Source: a virus
Length of the DNA stretch: 49,658 nt
Strand: one strand, 5' to 3'
IMG/VR virus record: IMGVR_UViG_3300026078_000036
Location: 1 to 49,658 of that record
The notes below the pieces were generated by a model, which saw only the letters and a list, made by a program, of their open reading frames with translations, was not told the origin of the DNA and ran no database searches. Position 1 is the first letter of the stretch. Each line of letters starts with the position of its first letter. Shown in pieces: positions 26,200-32,896 of the stretch. The translations under genes were made by a program, and so were the position numbers.

Positions 26200-26227
26200 T
26201 AAAAAACCCCGGCGTATTGCCGGGGCC
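26200..26227 (-). terminator. Terminator after RyR-domain gene cluster
   Basis: Perfect 7-bp stem CCCCGGC (26207-26213) / GCCGGGG (26219-26225), 5-base loop, plus-strand A6 giving a U-run leftward. It is the first of two terminators behind the leftward cluster that ends at 26290. Confidence 0.88.
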
Positions 26228-26289
26228 TGCAAAGGTCCTTTCACGGACATATTAAACAACCGCCGCGAATATAGCTATTAACTTTCGCT

Positions 26290-26664
26290 TTACTGTACTG
26301 GTATGTCGGATACAGGGTTGTATTTTTTAACGGTCGCCACGAATAGGGCGTCGCTATCCCGGCGAAGCTGCGGCAGCTGCGAGTAATCGACCAAATCCGG
26401 GTCCGTCCTATCCTCTTTACTGAAGACAGGCCCTAATTTCCACCCTGCGGCCCGCTTTTGGCGAACCAGATTAGCGTGAACTGCTGCGGCGTCATACGCC
26501 GGATGCGTAAGCACGTATAAGACTTGCTGAATGATCAGCGCCTTTTCATCTTCAGGCGTGTTATCCCAGTTTTTCTGCGACTGGTCGCCCGCCTCTTGGT
26601 ACATTTTGAGCTTTTCGCCCACATAAATTGGCGCTATCGTGATAGCTAACGCTTGCATTTCCAT
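26290..26664 (-). CDS. RyR-domain protein
   Basis: A 124-residue protein whose C-terminal two thirds match the RyR domain: a histidine and hydrophobic helix (AAAVHANLVRQKRAAGWKLGP), then DRTDPDLVDYSQLP followed by RRDSDALFVATVKKY. RyR domains occur in ryanodine receptors and in a number of bacterial and phage proteins, where they are suspected to bind nucleotide-like ligands or act in conflict systems. The protein has no membrane segment. It is the last gene of the leftward early cluster. The ATG at 26664 is chosen; a second ATG at 26658 is equally possible. Confidence 0.78.
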   Translation of the reverse strand: MEMQALAITIAPIYVGEKLKMYQEAGDQSQKNWDNTPEDEKALIIQQVLYVLTHPAYDAAAVHANLVRQKRAAGWKLGPVFSKEDRTDPDLVDYSQLPQLRRDSDALFVATVKKYNPVSDIPVQ

Positions 26665-26688
26665 TGTGGTAAGTTTTTATGAAGGTAA

Positions 26689-27189
26689 TTAAAAGGTTAC
26701 ATGTTCATTATCCGCCTTCCAGGCTTCGAGGTCCTGGGCGGCAACGTTCATGTTGTTGAACAGGGTTGCCCCTGACTTTAAAAGCTCAATATGTCGTCTA
26801 TCATGTAGCGATGATACGGCGAGCGCATCGCATGCCGTTTTAAAAGCTACAACCTGTGTCCACCAAATAAAAAGCAGCTTCACGCCTACACGGTGATTGG
26901 GCCTATTAATAACATCGGCGATCATGCCGTCCATATACTCGTCGCTGTTATCCATGACAGGAACGTCGGCCCACTTACGCATCTCGTTTATTAGCTCTTC
27001 TGGCGTTTCCATAAGATTATACATTGATTTGACGATCTTAGCGTCACAATATCCGGGATACTTATTATATAGATTACCAGGCGTAGTGGTGCCGATCCTG
27101 TGGTCTATGTAATATTCTACGCCTTCTGAATCAACACATTTTATTGTGCCCCCATCCCTGAAAACGGCAACTTTCGTTAATTGTATCAT
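26689..27189 (-). CDS. Hypothetical protein, 166 residues
   Basis: A soluble protein without recognised domain. The N-terminal third is beta-rich (TKVAVFRDGGTIKCVDSEGVEYYIDHRIG), the rest helical (TPEELINEMRKWADVPV; GVKLLFIWWTQVVAFKTACDAL). The helical part has a tryptophan pair and one predicted hydrophobic helix but not a clear membrane span. It sits between the RyR-domain gene and a 55-residue basic protein, all closely packed. The TTGAGCTTT motif occurs in its coding sequence at about 26779. Confidence 0.6.
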   Translation of the reverse strand: MIQLTKVAVFRDGGTIKCVDSEGVEYYIDHRIGTTTPGNLYNKYPGYCDAKIVKSMYNLMETPEELINEMRKWADVPVMDNSDEYMDGMIADVINRPNHRVGVKLLFIWWTQVVAFKTACDALAVSSLHDRRHIELLKSGATLFNNMNVAAQDLEAWKADNEHVTF

Positions 27190-27193
27190 GTGT

Positions 27194-27361
27194 TTAGTTT
27201 TTGACCTGTCGGTCGCGGTACTTCGCGCCTTCCAGGAATCCTTTAAAAAATGCAGTTGCTTTGGTCCACACTTCCAGCTTTTGAGCTTTTACGGTGCGGG
27301 CGGCGACCAGTGCCACTTCTTTTATGGCCGGTTCGGCGCGCTCTTTACGGTGCGGTTTCAT
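27194..27361 (-). CDS. Small basic helical protein, 55 residues
   Basis: A 55-residue open frame from ATG 27361 to TAA 27194-27196 that fits exactly between its neighbours (HNH gene stop at 27363, next gene start at 27189). The product is basic (MKPHRKERAEPAIKEVALVA, then KAQKLEVWTKATAFF and EGAKYRDRQVKN) and predicted to be one or two helices. The recurrent TTGAGCTTTT motif falls inside it at 27281-27290. The tight fit and normal composition support a real gene; the role is unknown. Confidence 0.6.
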   Translation of the reverse strand: MKPHRKERAEPAIKEVALVAARTVKAQKLEVWTKATAFFKGFLEGAKYRDRQVKN

Positions 27362-27362
27362 G

Positions 27363-27827
27363 CTAAATAACATTTTGCGATGCGTCCACCGGCGCTGCTG
27401 GCGTAACGGTGGCGAATCCGGTAAGGTAATCGTAGTTTAGTTTTTTGCCCTTCCTGCTGTTTTCGCTGACGGTGAGGCGCTGAATATTGTCGATGTGGTA
27501 CCCTCTTTCCGGGTTTACGCGGTCAATGCTGTAGCTCTCTACGGTTCGGCCCTTGCCTGCGATATAGTCGGACCTGTAGCAGAATTCCGTAAACTCTTCA
27601 ATCGTGAGTGTGCAGGCGTAGCGCGTTTCCGCCAGGGCCTCAGATAGCCCGCGTTTAATGGCCTCCTTTTTACGGCGCTTACAGTTCTGCTGCAAGTTGG
27701 TTAAAGATGCCTGTATGGGATTCTTAGCCCGGTAGCGACGCTTTTCGCATGTTTGACAGATGTTATGCCCTTGCGGCGGCTCTTTGCGCCTACAATCGAC
27801 ACAACGGCGCTTTTTTGGTTTTGCCAT
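27363..27827 (-). CDS. HNH-type protein with N-terminal zinc finger
   Basis: A 154-residue protein with Cys9, Cys12, Cys24 and Cys27 forming a probable zinc finger, a basic helical linker, and a C-terminal HNH-like motif: SIDRVNPERGYHIDN at residues 100-114 and SENSRKG near 121-127. Similar zinc-finger HNH proteins are common in phages, as free-standing endonucleases or packaging-associated nicking enzymes. Catalytic D102 replaces the first His of the motif, as in the D/E-H variants of that superfamily. The stop lies one base from the start of the 55-residue gene. Activity is not established. Confidence 0.72.
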   Translation of the reverse strand: MAKPKKRRCVDCRRKEPPQGHNICQTCEKRRYRAKNPIQASLTNLQQNCKRRKKEAIKRGLSEALAETRYACTLTIEEFTEFCYRSDYIAGKGRTVESYSIDRVNPERGYHIDNIQRLTVSENSRKGKKLNYDYLTGFATVTPAAPVDASQNVI

Positions 27828-27829
27828 AA

Positions 27830-28129
27830 CTAAAGTATTAAAATGTTAAAGTGATTGGCGAGCCACCGGATAGCTTCGATATACGTTAACCGGTGATACT
27901 GCATAACGAAATTTACAGCAGTTCTGCCACCCTGACCGCACCCGAAGCATTTATATACCTGCTTTTCCGGGTTGACGTTAAAGGATGGCGTACGCTCGTT
28001 GTGGAAGGGACAAAGGCCGATATACCCCTTCCCTCTTTTGGTGAGCTTTACAGATGAAGCTATGACACCCAGCAGGTCCGCTTCTGCGGCGGCCGTAATT
28101 TCTTTTACCTTATCTTCAGGGATCAGCAT
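27830..28129 (-). CDS. Isolated CHC2 primase zinc-finger protein
   Basis: A 99-residue protein that is essentially only the zinc-binding N-terminal domain of DnaG-type primases: ligands C40, H43, C61 and C64 in GLCPFHNERTPSF and YKCFGCGQGG, with the usual helical ending (IRWLANHFNI). The polymerase domain is absent from this gene; the zinc-ribbon/TOPRIM protein at 34650 may supply the matching function. The ATG at 28129 lies five bases after the upstream stop; an extension to 28189 would overlap that gene deeply. It would recognise the template site at which primers start. Confidence 0.85.
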   Translation of the reverse strand: MLIPEDKVKEITAAAEADLLGVIASSVKLTKRGKGYIGLCPFHNERTPSFNVNPEKQVYKCFGCGQGGRTAVNFVMQYHRLTYIEAIRWLANHFNILIL

Positions 28130-28134
28130 ATGCT

Positions 28135-28446
28135 TTATTTTAGGTGATTTAATCCGGGTCCGGGCTTGTAGCCATTCGGCGGAATCCATGTTTTGCCGTG
28201 CTTCTTATATATTTTCCAGTGTGTAGCGCAAAAGAATACGTTACGGGCTAAATTAACCCACCGCCTACGCCACCAATAAGAAACGGAACCGTTGTTCCAT
28301 ACGTCCTTAATCCGTGTAAAACGGTCGCACCCTTCAATACAACAGCACCATTTTTTAATAGGCGCATCCAGCTTGTTAAGCTCGTCGGGCGTAAGGTCTT
28401 CCGGGCTAAAGTCAAGGTCAGGGATTGGCGGTTTATTCGGCTTCAT
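28135..28446 (-). CDS. Zinc-ribbon-like small protein
   Basis: A 103-residue protein with a cluster of cysteines (KKWCCCIEGCDRF near residue 32) and a second pair of ligands (FFCATHW near 72), suggesting one zinc site. N-terminus is proline- and aspartate-rich; the C-terminus is basic with GKTWIPPNGYKPGPG. It overlaps the upstream TOPRIM gene by 14 bases and precedes the primase zinc finger, so may join the same replication complex. The ATG at 28446 was chosen from position; function unknown. Confidence 0.6.
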   Translation of the reverse strand: MKPNKPPIPDLDFSPEDLTPDELNKLDAPIKKWCCCIEGCDRFTRIKDVWNNGSVSYWWRRRWVNLARNVFFCATHWKIYKKHGKTWIPPNGYKPGPGLNHLK

Positions 28447-29578
28447 CGTCTTTGAGCTTATCATAAAACGCCTGTAATTTAGTTTGCTCTGCGTCTTCTC
28501 TTTCCAGGGCTGCGTGGTATTTGTCCAGGTCTATTTCGTTGGTCACATTCTCTTCGACTATGCGGGTGAGCGTTTGGGGGTCCAGTGCGTCTACTTCCCA
28601 ACATGTGCGGCCGTGGTGCCGGATATAATCAGCGGCCCGGCTATCAGTTAGTTTTGTTGGATTGGGCGGCAAATTAAACTCTCTTATCTGCTCCTTTGTT
28701 AGGCCGATTGGGACAACCCTGAAAAGATCTTTTTCTTGAAGATACCAACGAATCCGCGCCGCCTCAAACAAATCTGCATAGTCTTCGTTGTCTTCATTGA
28801 GTAGCTTTAAAATCTTTTCGGGCGCATATTCTTCGCGCACAAGATCGTAAATATCGTGCTGTTCTTCATTCCACCATTCCAGTATTCCTTTAACAAAATC
28901 ATCATCGTACATTAGGGACCCCCCTTTCGACAACATAAAAAGCAGTCGTTCGCGTATGTCGCGGACCATATCTAAGCCGCTGGGGTCATGGTCGCCAAAA
29001 TACAAAATGGTCATTTTGCGGCCGGCCTTTATGGCTTCCAGGGCGCGGCGGTAAGACCTGTAAATCGCGCTGCTAGATGTATAACCCTTGTTTACAACTA
29101 ACTGTATATGGTACTTTATAGTAGTCCGCTGAAGGATGCCGGAAAGCGCGTCCTTTTCCGTCCAAAGCTCAACGCAGTTGTTTTGCCCTTCCTGTCTGTT
29201 TATCCTGAAAGTATCTATTGCGTCCTGCATGGCGTGGGTTGCGTCCTTTAGTGAATAGGGGATATATGGCACGCGGCCCCGGTCTTCGACGGCCCCCCAG
29301 TCAATAGCCCCACAGTACCGGCAATCGTCCAGTATGTCGCCTAATTTCTTGTAGGCGCTGTCGTGGTTAACTATCCAGTTGCGGGCGACAAGTTGATAGT
29401 GTAGCTGACGGAGCGTAAGCGTGTAGCCTTCGGTACTGTAGGCGTTCACTATTTGGATTATGCGGGATACGACTACTTCCTTATCTTCTTCCCATATGCG
29501 CTGTGTGCCGTCTTCGTATTTGCACGTTACCCTTACATTGCCGGTAAGTCGCCGGGCCTCGAATTTTTCTTTTGCCAT
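28433..29578 (-). CDS. Spo11 / topoisomerase VI subunit A-like TOPRIM protein
   Basis: A 381-residue protein with the domain order of topoisomerase VI subunit A and Spo11. First, a winged-helix-like region with GYTLTLRQLHYQLVARN, in which Y61 aligns with the DNA-cleaving tyrosine of the family (consensus R-x-[IL]-[FY]-Y). Then a TOPRIM domain with E141 in ELWTEKDALSG and D196/D198 in LYFGDHDPSG, the Mg-binding triad. The C-terminal third is a helical region rich in Glu and Asp. No subunit B partner (GHKL ATPase) is seen in this window. Related stand-alone proteins occur in some phages and mobile elements and their role is unknown. It may cut or nick DNA in replication or recombination. Confidence 0.75.
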   Translation of the reverse strand: MAKEKFEARRLTGNVRVTCKYEDGTQRIWEEDKEVVVSRIIQIVNAYSTEGYTLTLRQLHYQLVARNWIVNHDSAYKKLGDILDDCRYCGAIDWGAVEDRGRVPYIPYSLKDATHAMQDAIDTFRINRQEGQNNCVELWTEKDALSGILQRTTIKYHIQLVVNKGYTSSSAIYRSYRRALEAIKAGRKMTILYFGDHDPSGLDMVRDIRERLLFMLSKGGSLMYDDDFVKGILEWWNEEQHDIYDLVREEYAPEKILKLLNEDNEDYADLFEAARIRWYLQEKDLFRVVPIGLTKEQIREFNLPPNPTKLTDSRAADYIRHHGRTCWEVDALDPQTLTRIVEENVTNEIDLDKYHAALEREDAEQTKLQAFYDKLKDDEAE

Positions 29579-29803
29579 TTAGTCAATAATTAAGTATTTG
29601 TAAAGGGAATCACCCAACCACATGCAGCAGCGCACGTAAGTATTCAAGCTGGGCTTTTCCGTACCGTCGATAACATGTGAAAGAACTATATACGGAACGC
29701 CGATTTGTCCGGCCGCCAGATGCGGCGACAAGTCCTTCGCCGTGATCCGTGCCTTAATTGCTTCGCGTAGCAGGTCGTAACTGCAAACGTCATTTACTAC
29801 CAT
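29579..29803 (-). CDS. XRE-type helix-turn-helix repressor candidate
   Basis: A 74-residue DNA-binding protein of the Cro/CI type: helices at about 10-20, 23-32 and 35-44 with LREAIKARITAKDLSPHLA, then GQIGVPYIVLSHVIDGTEKPSLNTY, a classic XRE pattern. The ATG at 29803 is preferred to a TTG at 29863 because the latter would lie inside the operator, and the promoter at 29820-29851 puts the transcript start about 10 bases before 29803. It sits divergent from the rightward cluster with the operator between, so it likely represses both directions and itself. It is the best candidate reader of the tandem CAAATATATTTG sites found before most transcription units. Confidence 0.75.
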   Translation of the reverse strand: MVVNDVCSYDLLREAIKARITAKDLSPHLAAGQIGVPYIVLSHVIDGTEKPSLNTYVRCCMWLGDSLYKYLIID

Positions 29804-29819
29804 ACACCCTAATTTGAAA

Positions 29820-29911
29820 TAAAGGTAATAATCATACCGGACATTAACAAATATATTTTCCAAAATATTTGCAAATATATTTGGATAGTTTGAGCTTTTG
29901 ATTTATCTTTG
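29820..29911. promoter_or_regulatory. Divergent promoters with operator at the repressor gene
   Basis: Rightward: -33 TTTG at 29880-29883, 20-bp spacer, -7 TATCTTTG at 29904-29911, ATG 29932. Leftward: -33 as CAAA at 29848-29851, 20-bp spacer, -7 as TAAAGGTA (minus strand TACCTTTA) at 29820-29827, ATG 29803. The operator at 29861-29883 (tandem CAAATATATTTG with one base missing in the first copy) overlaps the rightward -33 and lies just upstream of the leftward -33. A TTGAGCTTT motif sits in the rightward spacer at 29890-29898. The layout matches a genetic switch. Confidence 0.75.
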
Positions 29912-29931
29912 TGTAACAAAAGCAATAAGAT

Positions 29932-30687
29932 ATGATACACGTAAAAAGATCGAATCCGCATTCAGGCTACCGGGGCATTCAGCCTACATTTGTTGCAGGC
30001 TGCCAGGAAGTAACAAACCCTGAGATCGCGCCAGTAAAACTTCAGTTCGTTACCCGTGAGAGGTTCAACCACGCATACCAGCAAGACCCGGCGACGTGTT
30101 GCCCTTCCTGCGCTCTTTATGCAAAAGTAGTAACCGTTGCGCGTGTTGGTGATGAACTTTTTTACAATACGCTCATGTCGAACGCAGAAGGCACGCTGGA
30201 AGGTGTTTTGTATCACCATACTAAAGGATTGCTTACTATCTTTTTGGCACACACCGCCGAAGCTGCCGACCGCATGTTTTCTTTTTACGAAGAGATCAAC
30301 GCTTTGTCTTACGATCAACTGGTCGAAAGATACCCGCATACATATATCAGCCGATACGATAAAAAAGAATCGGTTGTCCTTTCCAGGGACGGAAGTAGGA
30401 TACGAGATAAGGCCCGCAGTGCTAACCGACTTGGGAAGGGTGCGTTTGCAGAAAAGATGCAAGACGCCGCGCGTCAGCACTACATCGACGCAACGCTTAA
30501 ATTAGCATTCCGCCTGCGTCAAAAAGGCGTTGAAATAGGCGACAATGTAACCGTTTCAAGTGAACGCATAGACGGGGCCGGTAATATTGCCATACAAATA
30601 AAATCAGATAAAGGCGTCGTGAGGGCCTGGACGATCATAGCTTCCGGGCCTGTAGTAGCACCGCACTACCGTTACCTTATCAAATAA
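29932..30687 (+). CDS. Hypothetical protein, first gene of rightward cluster
   Basis: A 251-residue protein of unknown function, the first gene behind the rightward promoter divergent from the repressor, hence a likely early gene. It carries a Cys-rich segment (DPATCCPSCALYAKV near residue 52), a helical centre with SFYEEINALSYDQLVERYP, and a basic helical stretch RDKARSANRLGKGAFAEKM. Charge is near neutral; no membrane span. Such early genes often act against host functions, but nothing in the sequence shows this directly. Confidence 0.65.
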   Translation: MIHVKRSNPHSGYRGIQPTFVAGCQEVTNPEIAPVKLQFVTRERFNHAYQQDPATCCPSCALYAKVVTVARVGDELFYNTLMSNAEGTLEGVLYHHTKGLLTIFLAHTAEAADRMFSFYEEINALSYDQLVERYPHTYISRYDKKESVVLSRDGSRIRDKARSANRLGKGAFAEKMQDAARQHYIDATLKLAFRLRQKGVEIGDNVTVSSERIDGAGNIAIQIKSDKGVVRAWTIIASGPVVAPHYRYLIK

Positions 30688-30732
30688 TATTAACCGGGCC
30701 GTCTGCCAGGGCGGCCACATTTCCTTCATGCA

Positions 30733-31086
30733 ATGGCAGCAACTAAAAAAAGTAATCATATATCAGGGCAACAGATGCGGTGGCGCGTCAATACGTTCGC
30801 CCTTTTTAAGGAGATCCTTATAAACGAGCAATGCGCTATACTCAAAATGCCTTTAAATATACTCATGGGTATTTTACAGGAAGTGGCCGCCCGTTCATTG
30901 GAGCTTAACGACCCACTATTGACGGCCTTAATGTGTCGCCTTGCGCTTTATGAGCAGGCGGACCCATATAGCAAAGAGTATGCAGGGGGCAAGGCTATTA
31001 GCTCGGTAATAGAACAGGGATATAAAAAGACAATCACACCCAAAAGCTCAAAAAATGCAAATACCAACAGCAAAAGAAACGCTTAA
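30733..31086 (+). CDS. Hypothetical protein, 117 residues
   Basis: A basic helical protein, second in the rightward cluster. The central region (MPLNILMGILQEVAARSLELNDPLLTALMCRLALYE) is strongly amphipathic helix; ends are lysine-rich. It may bind nucleic acid or a partner, but no family is recognised. Its 3' end holds the motif AAAAGCTCAAAA at 31042-31052 and overlaps a possible 23-codon frame starting at 31055. A short hairpin (GGCCG...CGGCC) lies in the gap before it. Confidence 0.6.
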   Translation: MAATKKSNHISGQQMRWRVNTFALFKEILINEQCAILKMPLNILMGILQEVAARSLELNDPLLTALMCRLALYEQADPYSKEYAGGKAISSVIEQGYKKTITPKSSKNANTNSKRNA

Positions 31087-31126
31087 AGACGCGCTGGCGG
31101 AAATGCCACTTAAACGCACACTTTAA
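31055..31126 (+). CDS. Possible 23-residue micro-peptide
   Basis: ATG at 31055 directly follows the motif AAAAGCTCAAAA, in the same arrangement as many starts here, and reads MQIPTAKETLKDALAEMPLK to a TAA at 31124-31126. It overlaps the end of the 117-residue gene in another frame and stops 12 bases before the next gene. Start context is good but the length is too short for a firm call; it could also be chance. Confidence 0.3.
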   Translation: MQIPTAKETLKDALAEMPLKRTL

Positions 31127-31137
31127 AAACTCAAAAT

Positions 31138-31494
31138 ATGGAAAAAGTAGTCTACACGCTGGAAGAACTGGCGGAATTTTCAGAAGAACACCCGTATCAC
31201 TGCCATACGGCCAATTATTACAGCAATGATGCGTCTACAACGATCGACCTGTTTGCCGACTTCATTGCCGAATATGACGACGCGGATACTGATATGAATC
31301 TAGTTTTCCGGTACGACATAGAGAAGGAAGAGCGAAGCGGTTACTATCGCCTTACGGTCTTCTTTATGGGTCAGCGTAAGGGGATCTACTGGTCCGTAAC
31401 GGTGAAGGTAGTAACGGAACCTGACGCGCCGCGCCTTTGCGAATTCCTTCAGAAGCACTTCGCCACACTGAAGGCTATTATTACTCCTTTTTAA
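31138..31494 (+). CDS. Hypothetical acidic protein, 118 residues
   Basis: An acidic protein (VVYTLEELAEFSEEHP; FIAEYDDADTDMNL) with a beta-rich second half containing GYYRLTVFFMGQRKGIYW. Strong acidity and small size are typical of phage DNA-mimic or anti-restriction proteins, but the pattern is not specific enough to claim that. It lies within the early rightward cluster; the ATG is preceded by an AAAACTCAAA variant of the recurrent motif. Role unknown. Confidence 0.6.
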   Translation: MEKVVYTLEELAEFSEEHPYHCHTANYYSNDASTTIDLFADFIAEYDDADTDMNLVFRYDIEKEERSGYYRLTVFFMGQRKGIYWSVTVKVVTEPDAPRLCEFLQKHFATLKAIITPF

Positions 31495-31504
31495 AGCTCA
31501 AAAC

Positions 31505-31699
31505 ATGGCAAAGCAGCAGTACGCCGTCAACTATGCGGCCACCGGCACGCCGGATATTTACCCAGTCCACGACCCAAATGCAAAGGGTAAGACGTTCGCC
31601 TATTGCAAAATTGAGATCGTGGACATATTGAAGCGAGAAATCAAAGAACGCCAGAAGGAAATTAAACGGGTGCGCGACCTGCGCGAACCAGATCTGTAA
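31505..31699 (+). CDS. Small hypothetical protein, 64 residues
   Basis: A 64-residue basic protein. First half is aromatic/polar (MAKQQYAVNYAATGTPDIYP), second half a charged helix (DILKREIKERQKEIKRVRDL). The start at 31505 follows AAAGCTCAAAAC at 31493-31504, again the motif just before an ATG. Probably one transcript with its neighbours. Function unknown. Confidence 0.6.
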   Translation: MAKQQYAVNYAATGTPDIYPVHDPNAKGKTFAYCKIEIVDILKREIKERQKEIKRVRDLREPDL

Positions 31700-31730
31700 A
31701 CCGGGCCGCAAGGCCCATAAATCCCACTAT

Positions 31731-31919
31731 ATGAAAGGCATTATCGGCAAAGTTACCTACCTCTTCATTCTCATTACCTGTATTTGGTTTTTCGTCTGGT
31801 CCGGCTCATTCGTATGGTTGGTGGTGACGGTTATCGTTGCCCTGGTGGGCCATGCGATATGGGGAGACAAGGGGGACCCGAATACATCTATTTTTGACGA
31901 CAAAAACGAAACATTATGA
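31731..31919 (+). CDS. Small membrane protein, two segments
   Basis: A 62-residue hydrophobic protein with membrane segments at about 8-26 (VTYLFILITCIWFFVWSG) and 28-45 (VWLVVTVIVALVGHAIW), followed by an acidic tail (GDKGDPNTSIFDDKNETL). Its stop overlaps the next ATG by four bases. Small early membrane proteins of phages are often involved in superinfection exclusion or envelope stress, but no motif shows that here. Confidence 0.65.
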   Translation: MKGIIGKVTYLFILITCIWFFVWSGSFVWLVVTVIVALVGHAIWGDKGDPNTSIFDDKNETL

Positions 31920-32428
31920 TCATTTTAGGGATTATTTGTATCGGCCTACTTATCGGCCTTATTTATCTGTTCCGCGTGAACAGCAAAACGTCTTATGAGC
32001 TGGGTATGCAGAAGACGCTACAGACCCGGACCATGAACGATTTTATCCAGTTAAACAACGCACACATTAACACTTCAAAAGAGCGTGAGAGGTTGGCCGC
32101 TGCCGTTAAGACGATGCAGGACGAGCTTTTAACATTGCGCCAGCAGCAACCGACTGGCGAAGCTATGGCAGGTAACGTGCGTTATGAATTCAATAAAAAT
32201 GAAGATTTCCCTATCATTAAAATCGCCTCTCCTACCGAATCCGATACATGGACTATTGGCCTTTTTACTGATGCTGTGCAGGGGGTAATCGATAGAATAC
32301 AGGAAGTAAGAGCCGGGCAAGGAGAGTATCTGGAAATACTCAGAGCATCACCGACATACGCGGAATATACAGCGCGTCTGGAAGACCATAAAAGGAAGAA
32401 AGACAGAAAAAAACATTTCAATCCGTAA
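31916..32428 (+). CDS. Membrane-anchored coiled-coil protein, 170 residues
   Basis: One N-terminal membrane segment (MIILGIICIGLLIGLIYLF) followed by a long charged coiled coil (about residues 40-78) and a soluble domain ending in a lysine-rich tail. Translational overlap with the two-segment membrane protein suggests that both form one complex in the inner membrane. It is the last gene of the rightward early cluster and is followed by a strong terminator. Role unknown. Confidence 0.65.
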   Translation: MIILGIICIGLLIGLIYLFRVNSKTSYELGMQKTLQTRTMNDFIQLNNAHINTSKERERLAAAVKTMQDELLTLRQQQPTGEAMAGNVRYEFNKNEDFPIIKIASPTESDTWTIGLFTDAVQGVIDRIQEVRAGQGEYLEILRASPTYAEYTARLEDHKRKKDRKKHFNP

Positions 32429-32448
32429 GTTGATATAGGATCTAACGA

Positions 32449-32480
32449 CAAAGGGCTGGGTATAAACCCGGCCCTTTTTT
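32449..32480 (+). terminator. Terminator of the rightward cluster
   Basis: Inverted repeat around AAGGGCTGGGT and ACCCGGCCCTT (about 32451-32476) with a T6 run. It ends the 29932-32428 transcript. Confidence 0.85.
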
Positions 32481-32896
32481 ATGTTCCTTTATACGGGGTG
32501 TACGCAAAAGGAATAGAGTATCCGCAAAGATACGCCGCAATGAAACAAATATTATACCGGATATATACGGATATTTTGAGTAGATGCCACACTGGCGGGC
32601 CTTACGTAAAAACCCCCATGCCAAAGCACAGGGGAAAAACAAAAGCCGAAAGAAAAGAGTACCGGGAGCCGGACACATCAAAGATAACGACTTCAGGAAT
32701 AACAAAGGGGCCACGTAGATACATGGCCCCTTGTCGTTGCATCCTGCGCAGGGTGTAACGCGCCGGAATAGAGTACAGGGAAGGTACAATCGACCCGTAA
32801 TATTATTTTACGGTTTCCCGTAATGACATGAAAAAGGCCGGGTAAATACCCAGCCTTTGTAATTTGATGTATGTTTATCAACCATAGAGCAAAAAT
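32481..32896. other. Noncoding region between converging clusters
   Basis: About 415 bases without a convincing gene. It contains a hairpin AGGGGCCA/TGGCCCCT at about 32703-32734, an imperfect leftward terminator at 32831-32858 that closes the gene starting at 33424, and a nine-base repeat GGAATAGAG at about 32510 and 32768. A short frame with GTG at 32498 (86 codons) has no start context and odd composition. I see no tRNA or other known RNA. Confidence 0.5.
32831..32858 (-). terminator. Terminator after 175-residue gene
   Basis: Stem AAAGGCCGGGTA / TACCCAGCCTTT with one mismatch and A5 on the plus strand, giving a U-run on the leftward transcript. Confidence 0.75.

Larger units (their letters stand above)
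25873..26289. other. Noncoding region: leader, promoter candidate and two terminators
   Basis: No convincing gene lies in these 417 bases. Contents from right to left: a terminator at 26207-26225, 70-odd bases without a clear gene, a terminator at 26098-26122, a single operator half-site CAAATATATTTG at 26076-26087 next to a leftward -7-like box (minus strand TATCTTTA at 26066-26073), then about 220 bases of leader with short inverted repeats (GCTG-TC-CAGC, CCGT/ACGG) before the gene at 25836. A TTGAGCTTT motif (as AAAGCTCAA) lies at 25864-25872. The region may hold the late promoter, a small RNA or a packaging site. Confidence 0.5.

Noticed and set aside
29804-29863. TTG-started N-terminal extension of the XRE protein
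   Set aside because: Would translate through the -33 and -7 boxes and reach the edge of the operator; the ATG at 29803 fits the helix-turn-helix domain and the promoter.
32498-32758. GTG-started frame of 86 codons in the gap after the rightward cluster
   Set aside because: Crosses two hairpins, has an odd Arg/Lys/Pro/Cys-rich composition and no promoter or start context; left as noncoding.
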